Shown: positions 11,822-21,995 of the stretch, one piece after another
Layout of the letters: each line of letters starts with the position of its first letter
Numbering within the stretch: the first letter of the stretch is position 1
From: a bacterium
GTDB lineage: Bacteria; Sysuimicrobiota; Sysuimicrobiia; Sysuimicrobiales; Humicultoraceae
Assembly: GCA_031082185.1 (NCBI GenBank)
Contig: JAVHLI010000016.1
Coordinates: 1-51,944, forward strand
Length of the DNA stretch: 51,944 nt
Direction: 5' to 3'
The notes under the pieces: generated by a model
The model's input: only the letters and a program-made list of their open reading frames with translations
The model's database searches: none
Told to the model about the DNA's origin: nothing
Position numbers and translations under genes: made by a program

Positions 11822-12390
11822 ATCAGGATAAACGGGGCAGATACGCCCCGCGCTAGAAACAGGGCGGCTCCAGCCCGCCAGAACTCTATCCCGGCAGCAT
11901 GCGCCCGCCGGCTAAAGACCACCACCACAACCGGATCGCTCAGATGCCGCCGCGCCACCTCGGCTGCGGCCTGAGGCGTCGTGGCAAGATGCACTAGTTT
12001 GCGGTCCCTGGGCCGCAGGCCGGTCTCGCGCAGCGTGTCGGCATCGTCTGCGGATGCGCCCAGGTACAGCCACTCCGGGGGCAGCGCCGCCTCTCCCGGT
12101 TGCTCAATCGTGACGGTGTGGCCGTATCGAGCGCGGATCCGGCCGTCGCTCAGTTCATACCGCCTTGGATCGGCCGCCGCCAGCGCGACAACGTCATCCG
12201 TGCACAGGGACTCCCATCCCCGCTGCGTGCTCAGCGCCTGGGCAAGCGCCTCCACCTGCACGAAGCCGCCGCTGTCCAGCGTGAGGCCGAGCTCGTCGGG
12301 GCGGTGGCGCAGCACGAGGGCTGCCAGCCGGCTGAGCCTTGCCAGCTTCTGGGAGCGGTTGTTGTGTCGGTCGGGACCAGGGGACGGCAT
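11818..12390 (-). CDS. kptA: RNA 2'-phosphotransferase Tpt1/KptA family
   Basis: KptA/Tpt1 removes an internal RNA 2'-phosphate by transferring it to NAD+, producing ADP-ribose 1'',2''-cyclic phosphate. In eukaryotes this finishes tRNA splicing; the bacterial role is unclear. The 190-residue protein has the winged-helix part with the catalytic Arg-His pair in 'VLRHRPDELGLTLD' (Arg28-His29). It has the third Arg in 'GRIRARYGHT' and the fourth in 'VARRHLSDPV'. The usual 'LYHGT' NAD-site motif reads 'LYLGAS' and 'HLS' reads 'HLAT', which is atypical. It lies on the opposite strand inside the hut cluster, so it is probably an insertion with its own promoter. Confidence 0.85.
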   Translation of the reverse strand: MPSPGPDRHNNRSQKLARLSRLAALVLRHRPDELGLTLDSGGFVQVEALAQALSTQRGWESLCTDDVVALAAADPRRYELSDGRIRARYGHTVTIEQPGEAALPPEWLYLGASADDADTLRETGLRPRDRKLVHLATTPQAAAEVARRHLSDPVVVVVFSRRAHAAGIEFWRAGAALFLARGVSAPFILI

Positions 12391-12447
12391 CGGAGCTTAC
12401 CTATCAATTGGCCGTTGGGTCTAGGAGAACCTGCCGGCACGACGAAG

Positions 12448-12461
12448 CATCTAGCTAGATG
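12448..12461. promoter_or_regulatory. Perfect 14-bp palindrome upstream of ftcD
   Basis: CATCTAGCTAGATG is a perfect inverted repeat, 18 nt before the ftcD start codon and just ahead of its SD (GGGAGGTGA). It contains CTAG twice, a tetranucleotide usually rare in bacteria. It may be an operator for the ftcD-hutI unit. No clear -35/-10 pair is visible beside it, so the role is a guess. Confidence 0.3.
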
Positions 12462-12479
12462 ACGCCGGGAGGTGACTGA

Positions 12480-13376
12480 GTGATCGGGCGGCTGGTCGAG
12501 TGCGTGCCAAACATCAGCGAGGGGCGGCGGCGCGAGGTCATTGACGCGGTGGTAGACGCGGTGCGCCAAACCCCAGGGGTGAGGGTTCTCAACGTCCAGT
12601 CGGACGAGAGCCACAACCGGACCGTGATCACCTTTGCAGGGGAAGGTGAGGCCGTGGCGCAGGCGGCCCTGGCGCTGGTCGGGAAGGCGGTGGAGCTGAT
12701 TGACCTGCGCGACCACCATGGGGAACACCCGCGCGTGGGCGCAGTTGACGTGATCCCGTTCGTGCCTCTGGGCGAGACCACGATTGAGGAGTGCGTCGGT
12801 CTCGCACGCCGGCTCGGCGAGCAGATCTGGGCCGCGCTGCGGCTTCCGGTCTACCTGTACGCCGCTGCGGCGACCGCGGCGCACCGAGTCCGCCTGCCCG
12901 ATATTCGCCAGGGCGAGTTCGAGGGGCTGGCGGAGAAGATGCTACGGGACGGCTGGGCGCCCGACGTCGGCGATCCCCATCCGCACCCCAGCGCGGGCGC
13001 AGTTGTCGTGGGCGCCCGATTTCCGCTTATCGCGTACAACATCAACCTCCGCACCACCGACGTGAAGATCGCGCGCGCCGTGGCGCGCGCCGTGCGGGGG
13101 TCCAGCGGCGGGCTGGTCAACGTCCAGGCGCTGGGTGTTATGGCGGCGTCCGGTCTGGCACAGGTCACGATCAACATCCTGGACGCGTCCAAGACCCCGA
13201 TGGCCAGGATCTTCGACCTCGTGCGCGTGGAAGCGGAGAGGTACGGCGTTGAGGTTGCGGAAAGCGAGGTCGTGGGGCTCGTACCGCTGGACGCCATCGT
13301 GGACGCGGCCCGAACCCACCTCCGCATGCACAGCTTCGATCGCGGGCAGATACTAGAGGTTCGCCTGCTGGAGTAG
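12480..13376 (+). CDS. ftcD: Glutamate formimidoyltransferase
   Basis: This enzyme transfers the formimino group of N-formimino-L-glutamate to tetrahydrofolate, yielding glutamate and 5-formimino-THF, the final step of this Hut route. The 298 residues cover only the transferase half; the cyclodeaminase domain found in the animal fusion is absent. Family marks are 'LVECVPNISEGRR', 'DHHGEHPRVGAVDVIPFVP', 'AYNINLRTTDVKIA' and 'VQALGVM'. GTG 12480 has a strong GGGAGGTGA SD. It is followed by hutI after 8 nt, so the two are likely one operon. Confidence 0.95.
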   Translation: MIGRLVECVPNISEGRRREVIDAVVDAVRQTPGVRVLNVQSDESHNRTVITFAGEGEAVAQAALALVGKAVELIDLRDHHGEHPRVGAVDVIPFVPLGETTIEECVGLARRLGEQIWAALRLPVYLYAAAATAAHRVRLPDIRQGEFEGLAEKMLRDGWAPDVGDPHPHPSAGAVVVGARFPLIAYNINLRTTDVKIARAVARAVRGSSGGLVNVQALGVMAASGLAQVTINILDASKTPMARIFDLVRVEAERYGVEVAESEVVGLVPLDAIVDAARTHLRMHSFDRGQILEVRLLE

Positions 13377-13384
13377 ACGGTCTG

Positions 13385-14644
13385 ATGCGCTCCGCCGACC
13401 TTATCGTCGAGCATGCCGCGGAACTGATCACGCTCGCGGGTTACCAGGACGGTCCGCGCACCGGCGGGGCGCTGCTGGATCTTGGCCTGATAGCGGACGG
13501 AGCAGTGGCCGCATCCGAAGGCCGGATCGTGGCGGTCGGCCCCACGTCGCAGGTGCGCGACCTCGTTCGGCTCGAACCCTCATCCACCGTCGTGGACGCA
13601 CGGGGGTGCGTGGTGCTCCCGGGATTCGTGGATCCGCACACGCACCTGGTCTTCGCCGGAGATCGGGCGGACGAGTTCGAGATGCGACTGCGCGGGGCGA
13701 CCTACCAGGAGATCGCGGCAGCCGGAGGCGGCATTCTGCGCACCGTCGCCGCGACGAGGATCGCCGACGAAGAGACACTGGTGCGGCTCGGCATGGCGCG
13801 ACTGGACCGAATGCTACGGTGTGGCACGACCACCGCCGAGGTCAAGAGCGGGTACGGGCTGTCGGTGTCTGATGAGGTCAGGCAATTGCGCGCGATCCGG
13901 CGGCTGTCCCAAATGCACCAAGTGGAGCTGATCGCCACGGTTCTCGCGGCCCATGCAGTGCCTGTGGAGTTCCACGGGGATCCCGACGGGTACGTCGCGG
14001 CGATTATCGGGCAGATCCTGCCGGCGGTCGCAGGGGAGGACCTGGCGGAGTTCTGCGACGTGTTCTGCGACGAGGGCGCGTTTACGCCCGACCAGGCGCG
14101 GGCCGTGTTGAGAGCAGGCGCCGAGATGGGGCTGGTTCCCAAGCTCCACGCGGACGAGCTCTCCGACCAGGGCGGCGCAGCCCTGGCGGCAGAGGTGGGA
14201 GCGATATCGGCGGACCACCTACTCTACTCCTCGGAGGACGGCCTTGCGGCGATGGCCCACAGAGGCACGGTGGCCGTCCTGCTGCCGACCACCGCGTTCT
14301 TCCTGGGGTTGCCCTACGCCGGCGCCCGCCGGATGATCGAGATGGGCGTGCCGGTGGCCCTGGCGAGCGACTTCAACCCGGGATCGTCACCGACGTGGGC
14401 GATGCCCGCGGTGATCTCCCTGGCCTGCGTCGGCATGAAGATGCTTCCCGCCGAGGCGGTAGCGGCTGCCACGATCAACGCGGCTTGGGCGGTCGGCAGG
14501 GCCTGCGATGTTGGGAGCCTGGAGGCCGGCAAGTCGGCCGACATGCTCGTTCTGGAGGTTTCCGACTACCGGGAGCTGGCCATGCACATCGGCGCGCCGA
14601 TCGTGAGCACGGTGATCAAGCGCGGCCGCGTGGTGGTCCAATGA
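13385..14644 (+). CDS. hutI: Imidazolonepropionase
   Basis: HutI hydrolyses 4-imidazolone-5-propionate to N-formimino-L-glutamate, the step between HutU and FtcD. The 419-residue amidohydrolase shows the metal motif 'DPHTHLVFAGDRADEFEMRL'. It also has the substrate region 'TTAEVKSGYGL', a metal His in 'PKLHADELSDQGGA' and 'VALASDFNPGSSP' with the catalytic Asp. Length and order are normal. The stop overlaps the ATG of the next gene (ATGA), so hut genes run straight into the deoxynucleoside kinase pair. Confidence 0.95.
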   Translation: MRSADLIVEHAAELITLAGYQDGPRTGGALLDLGLIADGAVAASEGRIVAVGPTSQVRDLVRLEPSSTVVDARGCVVLPGFVDPHTHLVFAGDRADEFEMRLRGATYQEIAAAGGGILRTVAATRIADEETLVRLGMARLDRMLRCGTTTAEVKSGYGLSVSDEVRQLRAIRRLSQMHQVELIATVLAAHAVPVEFHGDPDGYVAAIIGQILPAVAGEDLAEFCDVFCDEGAFTPDQARAVLRAGAEMGLVPKLHADELSDQGGAALAAEVGAISADHLLYSSEDGLAAMAHRGTVAVLLPTTAFFLGLPYAGARRMIEMGVPVALASDFNPGSSPTWAMPAVISLACVGMKMLPAEAVAAATINAAWAVGRACDVGSLEAGKSADMLVLEVSDYRELAMHIGAPIVSTVIKRGRVVVQ

Positions 14645-15300
14645 CCATCCGGACCAGCCTGCCGAGGGCGCGGCAGCACGCCCTGCTTCCCCCAGAGCCG
14701 CGCGGCCGGCTGATCGCCGTGGAAGGGCCCATCGGGGTCGGTAAAACCACGCTGGCCCGGCGTCTGGCAGGGCGCATGGGCGCCGAGTTGCTCCTGGAGG
14801 TTGTGGAGGAGAACCCCTTCCTGCACGGTTTCTACCAGGACATCCGCGGCCGGGCGTTCCCGACCCAGTTGTTCTTCCTTCTCAGCCGCCACCGCCAGCA
14901 GCGCTCCGCGCTGTGCCGGCTCGCCGCCGGAGGGGTAGTGGTTTCCGATTACATGTTTGCCAAGGACCGGCTGTTCGCCTCGCTGACACTGGATGCCCCC
15001 GAGCTCGTGCTCTACGAGACCGTCTACGAGCTAATCGCCCCGCAGGTGCCGGCCCCCGATGTGGTGGTCTACCTGAGGGCCACGCAGGACACGCTGCTTC
15101 GGCGCATCGCCGCTCGGGGACGGCCTTTCGAGCGCGCTCTCGGCCCCGCCTACCTGGCGCGCCTGGCCGAGGCATACGACTCATACTTCGAGCGGTTCGA
15201 CGGGGCGCCGGTGATAACGGTAGACACCGATGCCCTGGATCTGCTGCACGAGGCCGGGCTGGCACGGGTCGCCGGCGCCGTCGCCGAGGTGCGGGCGTGA
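14641..15300 (+). CDS. Deoxynucleoside kinase (dGK/dAK family), first copy
   Basis: This 219-residue kinase belongs to the deoxyadenosine/deoxyguanosine kinase family, which phosphorylates purine deoxynucleosides for dNTP salvage. The P-loop GPIGVGKT is at about residues 30-37. 'EVVEENPFLHGFYQD' and 'QLFFLLSRHRQQ' form the substrate pocket, and 'SDYMFAKDRLFA' carries the family's D-[YR] pair. A lid 'RIAARGRPFE' follows. ATG 14641 overlaps the hutI stop. It has an N-terminal extension of about 25 residues. The paralogue follows with a GTGA overlap, as in Bacillus dck-dgk. Confidence 0.88.
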   Translation: MTIRTSLPRARQHALLPPEPRGRLIAVEGPIGVGKTTLARRLAGRMGAELLLEVVEENPFLHGFYQDIRGRAFPTQLFFLLSRHRQQRSALCRLAAGGVVVSDYMFAKDRLFASLTLDAPELVLYETVYELIAPQVPAPDVVVYLRATQDTLLRRIAARGRPFERALGPAYLARLAEAYDSYFERFDGAPVITVDTDALDLLHEAGLARVAGAVAEVRA

Positions 15301-15926
15301 AGTGGTTTGTGGCGATGAGCGGCAACATCGGTTCGGGGAAGTCCACCCTGACCACGCTGCTCTGCCAGCGGCTGGGATGGCAGCCCTACTACGAGGTGGT
15401 GGACGAGAACCCGTATCTGCCGGACTTCTACGCAGAAATGGCCCGGTGGAGCTTCCACCTACAGGTGTTCTTCCTTTCGCGCCGGTTCCGGCACCACCAG
15501 GAGATCCTGCAGGCAGGGCACGCCGTGATTCAGGATCGCACGATCTACGAGGATGTGGAGATCTTCGCCCGCAACCTCTATTTGCAGGGGCTGATGGACG
15601 AGCGCGATTTTCGGGCCTACCACGACCTGTTCCAGACAATGGTGGGGTTCCTCCGGCCTCCCGACCTGGTGATCTACCTGCGCGCGCCGGTGGAGGTGCT
15701 GCTGGAGCGCATCAGGGCCCGCTCGCGCGACTACGAACGGCAAATCCCCTCCGACTACCTGGCCCAGCTCAACGAGCGCTACGAGGAGTGGGTCGCGCGC
15801 TTCACCCTGTGTCCGGTGTTGGAAGTGGACGCCGCCTCGCTCGCCCTGGACCAGATCGACGAACTGATCGTCCAGATGCAGCAGCGGCTCTCGTCTCTCT
15901 TCCCCCTGGGCGATGCGCGGTCGTGA
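15297..15926 (+). CDS. Deoxynucleoside kinase (dGK/dCK/dAK family), second copy
   Basis: This 209-residue paralogue of the preceding kinase has P-loop GNIGSGKST at about residues 9-17, 'EVVDENPYLPDFYAEM', 'LQVFFLSRRFRHH' and 'QDRTIYEDVEIFA' with the catalytic DR-type motif. The lid 'RIRARSRDYERQIPSDYL' follows. It is closer to the Bacillus deoxyadenosine/deoxycytidine kinase pattern than the first copy, so the two probably split substrate specificity. GTG 15297 overlaps the first kinase's stop, giving tight coupling. The stop in turn overlaps the birA start. Confidence 0.9.
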   Translation: MKWFVAMSGNIGSGKSTLTTLLCQRLGWQPYYEVVDENPYLPDFYAEMARWSFHLQVFFLSRRFRHHQEILQAGHAVIQDRTIYEDVEIFARNLYLQGLMDERDFRAYHDLFQTMVGFLRPPDLVIYLRAPVEVLLERIRARSRDYERQIPSDYLAQLNERYEEWVARFTLCPVLEVDAASLALDQIDELIVQMQQRLSSLFPLGDARS

Positions 15927-16687
15927 CCGCCCGCCTGGGACGGCCCCTGGTATGGGTAGGCGAACTGGGGTCCACCAATGACATGGCGCGGCTGCTGGTG
16001 GGTGCCGGGTGTCCGGAAGGCGCCGTTGTGGTGGCGGACCGGCAGACGCGCGGGCGCGGACGACAGGGGCGGGCATGGGCCTCGCCCGCGGGCGGGCTGT
16101 GGTGCTCGGTCCTCCTGTACCCGTCCGCGGACTCGCCGCAGGGTCTCCTCAGTCTGGCCGTGGCCGTGGCGGTCGCCCAGACGGTCGAGCAGTTCGTCCC
16201 GGAGGCGGCAGGGATACGCTGGCCCAACGACGTCGAGATCGCGGGCAGGAAGGTGGCGGGGATCCTGCTCGAGGCCACAGGCGCGGCTGTGGTGGCCGGA
16301 ATTGGGATAAACGTGGGCATCGAATTGCAGGCGATGCCCCCGGAGGTGGCCGCAATCGCCGGGTCGCTCCACCTGATCGCCGGCCGTCCCATCGAGAGGC
16401 GTGCGGTGCTCGAGGCACTGCTCGCCCGCCTGGCAGACTGCTACTCCGCGTGGGCCGCCGGTGGGGACGCCGTGAGCGACGCCTGGGGCTCCCGCGACCT
16501 GCTGCGCGGGAAGCCGGTTGCCGTACTGCATTCGGATCAGGTGATCGAGGGCGTCGCGGAAGGGATCGACCGGGAGGGCGCCCTGAGGGTACGCACGGCC
16601 GACGGTGCCATCCGGCAGGTGGTGGCCGCTGGATCCGTCAGGGTAACAGGAAACGCCGCGTCCGTGTCAAACCAATCCTTCTTATGA
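15923..16687 (+). CDS. birA: Biotin--[acetyl-CoA-carboxylase] ligase, without DNA-binding domain
   Basis: BirA attaches biotin to the carrier lysine of biotin-dependent carboxylases through biotinyl-AMP. In the 254-residue protein the ligase core is present: 'STNDMARLL', the biotinyl-AMP loop 'GRGRQGRAW', 'WPNDVEIAGRKVAGILLE' and a C-terminal SH3-like domain from about residue 205. The N-terminal winged helix of E. coli and Bacillus BirA is missing, so it should not act as a repressor. GTG 15923 overlaps the upstream kinase, and the stop overlaps the next ATG. Confidence 0.92.
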   Translation: MTARLGRPLVWVGELGSTNDMARLLVGAGCPEGAVVVADRQTRGRGRQGRAWASPAGGLWCSVLLYPSADSPQGLLSLAVAVAVAQTVEQFVPEAAGIRWPNDVEIAGRKVAGILLEATGAAVVAGIGINVGIELQAMPPEVAAIAGSLHLIAGRPIERRAVLEALLARLADCYSAWAAGGDAVSDAWGSRDLLRGKPVAVLHSDQVIEGVAEGIDREGALRVRTADGAIRQVVAAGSVRVTGNAASVSNQSFL

Positions 16688-17595
16688 AGCCCGAACGACA
16701 CGTGGTCAGCATCAGCCTCGGCTCCAGCAGCGGGGATCACCGGGTCGAGACCGTGCTCCTGGGCCACCCGTTCATAATCGAGCGGATAGGCACCGGCGGC
16801 GACTACCGGCTGTTCTGCCAGAAGATACGCGAGCTGGACGGCAAGGTAGATGCCATCGGCATCGGCGGGATCAACCTGGCCCTCGTGGCGGGCCGCCGCA
16901 AGTACTACATCCGCGATGCCGTGCGTGCGGTCGCGGGAATGCGCACGCCCGTGGTGGACGGGGGCGGCATCAAGGACAGTTGGGAGCGCCACCTGATCCG
17001 GCACATCCTTCCCGAGGAGGCCGGGCTTACGCTGCGGGGCAGGCGCGTGCTTCTGGTGGCATCGGTGGACAGGTACGGCATGGCGGAGGCGCTTGTGGAG
17101 GTAGGAGCGGACCTGGTCCTTGGTGATTTGATGTTTGGATTGGGCGTTCCAGTCGGCCTGCGCGGGCTCGTGACCATCAGGGTGCTGGCGGCGGTCCTGC
17201 TACCCGTACTTACCCGGGGGCCGTTTACGTGGCTCTACCCGACGGGCAAGAAGCAGGACCAGGTGACACCCAGGTTCGGACGGGCCTACCGGTGGGCCGA
17301 GGTCATCGCCGGCGATTCCCATCTCATCCAGCGGTTCATGCCTGACGACCTGACCGGGAAGACGATCATCACAAATACCATCACCGCGGCCGGAGTCGAG
17401 GCATTTCGGCGCAGGCGCGCCGCGCTGCTGGTGACCACGACGCCCGAGATGGACGGACGTTCCTTTGCCACCAACGTCCTGGAGGCGATTGTGGTCGCGC
17501 TTTCGGGCCTGCGCCCAGAGCGGCTCGGCCCCGCAGACTACCTCGATTGGATCCGGCGTGCAGGGCTCAGGCCCCGCATCGAGCGGCTGACCTGA
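16684..17595 (+). CDS. Uncharacterised protein of the family often labelled 'quinate 5-dehydrogenase'
   Basis: The product has 303 residues. The N-terminal 'HVVSISLGSSSGDHRVETVLLGHPFIIERIGTGG' and 'DAIGIGGINLALVAGRRKYYIRDA' are typical of a Bacillota family carried in databases as quinate 5-dehydrogenase. I know of no biochemical proof of that name, and I see no clear dinucleotide-binding glycine motif at the N-terminus. A middle segment 'RGRRVLLVASVDRYGMAEALVEVGADLVLGD' could be a Rossmann-like half. It overlaps birA (ATGA) and is followed 16 nt later by the acyl-ACP-reductase-like gene, so the two likely act together. The function should be considered unknown. Confidence 0.6.
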   Translation: MKPERHVVSISLGSSSGDHRVETVLLGHPFIIERIGTGGDYRLFCQKIRELDGKVDAIGIGGINLALVAGRRKYYIRDAVRAVAGMRTPVVDGGGIKDSWERHLIRHILPEEAGLTLRGRRVLLVASVDRYGMAEALVEVGADLVLGDLMFGLGVPVGLRGLVTIRVLAAVLLPVLTRGPFTWLYPTGKKQDQVTPRFGRAYRWAEVIAGDSHLIQRFMPDDLTGKTIITNTITAAGVEAFRRRRAALLVTTTPEMDGRSFATNVLEAIVVALSGLRPERLGPADYLDWIRRAGLRPRIERLT

Positions 17596-17611
17596 GGTCG
17601 GGGCGGCGAAC

Positions 17612-18724
17612 ATGGCCAGCGAAACCCGACGCTTCGCCTTCGTAGTTCACCCCCTGGTGGCGCGGGACTTCGTTCGGAAGTACCCGGTAGCCCGCCTGGT
17701 GCCCGATTCGGTGCTGGAGCGGATCGGCGGCTGGATGAAGCCGTTGGTCGCGTCGCACATCACCGGCGTTCGCTCCCCGATCGGTGTCGAGGCAGAGGGA
17801 TGGTTCATCGGCCTTCCGATGACCTCGTCGCTGATTCTACGCTCGGACCCCGAGGTCGTTTACCGCAAGCTGGTGGCCTGCGGGCACCTGGCCGAGTCGC
17901 TGGGTGCGGACATCATGGGCCTGGGAGCATACACCAAGGTCATAGGCGACCGCGGGGTGACGGTGGCCGAGCGGCTCGGGCTGCCGGTGACGACGGGCAA
18001 CAGCTACACGGCGGCCACCGCGGTGGAGAGCTCGTTGCTGGCCGCGGAGGAGATGGGAAAGGCACCGGGCGGGCTGCACGCCGTGGTGATCGGCGCCACC
18101 GGCTCGATCGGCGCGGTGTGCAGTCGGATACTGGCCCGGAACGTGGGCTCCTTGTTGCTGGTGGCCCGCAACACCGACCTGCTCAACGGGCTGGCAGAGC
18201 GCATCCGTGCCGAATCCGGGACGGACGTTAGGGTCACCACGGACGTCCATGCCGCGGTGCGGCAGGCCGACCTGCTCCTGGCGGTTTCCGCTTCGCCGGA
18301 AGTCCTGATCGAACCCGAGGACCTTCGCTCCGGGGCGGTTGTGTGCGATGTGGCCCGCCCCAGGAACGTCTCGCGGAAGGTCTGCGAGCGGCGCAACGAC
18401 GTGCTGGTGTTCGACGGCGGCGTGATCAAGGTGCCGGGTGAGCCCGACTTCGGCATTGACTTCGGGTTCCCCCCGGGGCTTGGCGAAGCGTGCATGGCCG
18501 AAACGATGGTGCTGGCCCTGGAGGGCCGGCTTGAGGACTACACGCTGGGCCGCGACCTCTCTTGCGAGCAGGTGGATGAGATCGCGGTCATGGCACGCAA
18601 GCACGGTTTCTCGATAGCGGGGTTCAGGCGCTTCGAGCGGGCGATCTTGCCGGAGGAGATCGCATCCATCAGGAGTGCGGCGGCCGGGCGCGCTACGCGC
18701 GCCACGCGCGCCACGCGCGCTTGA
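17612..18724 (+). CDS. Long-chain acyl-ACP reductase-like NAD(P)-dependent oxidoreductase
   Basis: This 370-residue protein looks like cyanobacterial acyl-ACP reductase (AAR), which reduces fatty acyl-ACP to fatty aldehyde through a Cys thioester. Matching features are 'GLGAYTKVI', 'TTGNSYTAATAVES', the Rossmann motif 'VIGATGSIGAVCSRIL', 'LLVARNTDLLNGL' and 'VLVFDGGVIKVPG'. Cys294 lies in 'GEACMAETMVLALEG', the position I recall for the active-site Cys of Synechococcus AAR, and 'YTLGRDLSCEQVDEIAVMARKHGF' ends the match. Annotation pipelines may call it shikimate dehydrogenase-like. The tail (about residues 358-370) is a low-complexity ATR repeat. No aldehyde deformylating oxygenase is nearby. 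Activity is inference. Confidence 0.65.
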   Translation: MASETRRFAFVVHPLVARDFVRKYPVARLVPDSVLERIGGWMKPLVASHITGVRSPIGVEAEGWFIGLPMTSSLILRSDPEVVYRKLVACGHLAESLGADIMGLGAYTKVIGDRGVTVAERLGLPVTTGNSYTAATAVESSLLAAEEMGKAPGGLHAVVIGATGSIGAVCSRILARNVGSLLLVARNTDLLNGLAERIRAESGTDVRVTTDVHAAVRQADLLLAVSASPEVLIEPEDLRSGAVVCDVARPRNVSRKVCERRNDVLVFDGGVIKVPGEPDFGIDFGFPPGLGEACMAETMVLALEGRLEDYTLGRDLSCEQVDEIAVMARKHGFSIAGFRRFERAILPEEIASIRSAAAGRATRATRATRA

Positions 18725-18749
18725 CCGGTAGTGCCCCTGGGAGTATGCT
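18721..18749 (+). promoter_or_regulatory. greA promoter
   Basis: TTGACC (18721-18726) and TATGCT (18744-18749) are exactly 17 nt apart. The -35 box contains the stop codon of the upstream gene. The predicted start is near 18756, giving a leader of about 75 nt that includes the hairpin at 18769-18790. Confidence 0.6.
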
Positions 18750-18768
18750 TGTGGTTAGTAACCTCCGA

Positions 18769-18790
18769 CCGCCGGGCATCCGCCCGGCGG
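18769..18790 (+). terminator. GC-rich hairpin in the greA leader
   Basis: CCGCCGGGC (18769-18777) pairs with GCCCGGCGG (18782-18790) around a 4-nt loop; a flanking A-T pair extends it. Only two T follow, so it would be a weak intrinsic terminator. Because it lies downstream of the greA promoter it could act as an attenuator of greA itself or stop read-through from the upstream operon. Confidence 0.4.
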
Positions 18791-18831
18791 TTCGTGTCCG
18801 TTGTGGCGACAGATCGCTCGGGTGACGCTGG

Positions 18832-19338
18832 ATGAAGAGCAACAGAAACGCTCGACCCAACAACGTTGAGAAGGAAACCATCCTCACGGCCGCCGGGCTC
18901 CGCAAGGTCGAGGGGGAACTCGATCAGTTGAGGGGACCCCGTCGCAAGGAGATCGCGGAGCGCATCAAGCTGGCAAAAGAGTTCGGCGATCTCTCGGAGA
19001 ACGCGGAGTACGACGACGCCAAGAACGAGCAGGCCTTCGTCGAGGGGCGTATCCTTCAGCTGGAGCACATGCTGCGCAGCGCGCGTGTGATTGACGGCAG
19101 CGCAGCCATCGGCGACGCGGTGTCGGCGGGCGCCACGGTGCGTCTCAAGGATCTTGCCACGGGGGACGAGCTGAGATACACGATCGTCGGCTCCACCGAG
19201 GCCGATCCCCTGCTTCACCTCATCAGCAACGAATCGCCGGTGGGTGAGGCGCTCATCGGACGCAAGAAGGGCGAGACCGTGAAGATCCGCATCCCTGCCG
19301 GGGAGATCAGGTACAAGATTCTTGAAATCGTCCGGTAG
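18832..19338 (+). CDS. greA: Transcription elongation factor GreA
   Basis: GreA rescues backtracked RNA polymerase by stimulating transcript cleavage. The 168-residue protein has the N-terminal coiled coil with the acidic tip 'GDLSENAEYDDAKNEQ', which enters the secondary channel, and the C-terminal FKBP-like domain ending in 'GEIRYKILEIVR'. It carries about 10 extra residues at the N-terminus relative to the usual start near 'ILTAAGL'. It has its own promoter. In Bacillota greA commonly precedes lysS and the clpC cluster; here clpC follows directly and LysRS is elsewhere (class I). Confidence 0.96.
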   Translation: MKSNRNARPNNVEKETILTAAGLRKVEGELDQLRGPRRKEIAERIKLAKEFGDLSENAEYDDAKNEQAFVEGRILQLEHMLRSARVIDGSAAIGDAVSAGATVRLKDLATGDELRYTIVGSTEADPLLHLISNESPVGEALIGRKKGETVKIRIPAGEIRYKILEIVR

Positions 19339-19535
19339 CCGGGCTAGCTGGACGCGTGCGCGCCTCCGCTCGGGAATACGCTCCGCCCCGGCGCCGTAGT
19401 TGCAGGTGAGGTAGCGGGTGTCCTCCCGACGGCGGGGGGACAGCCCGGCAGGATCGGGGCCCGGTCGAACAGAAGACTCGGAGGACGACATGCGGGGTTC
19501 CTCTCACCCTCCGAAGAGAGGGGAGTGCGGTGGCA

Positions 19536-21992
<2,457 letters not shown>

Positions 21993-21995
21993 CCC

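Noticed and set aside
18690-18722. Possible CRISPR or minisatellite array
   Set aside because: Only three to four short units within a coding frame, with no spacers.
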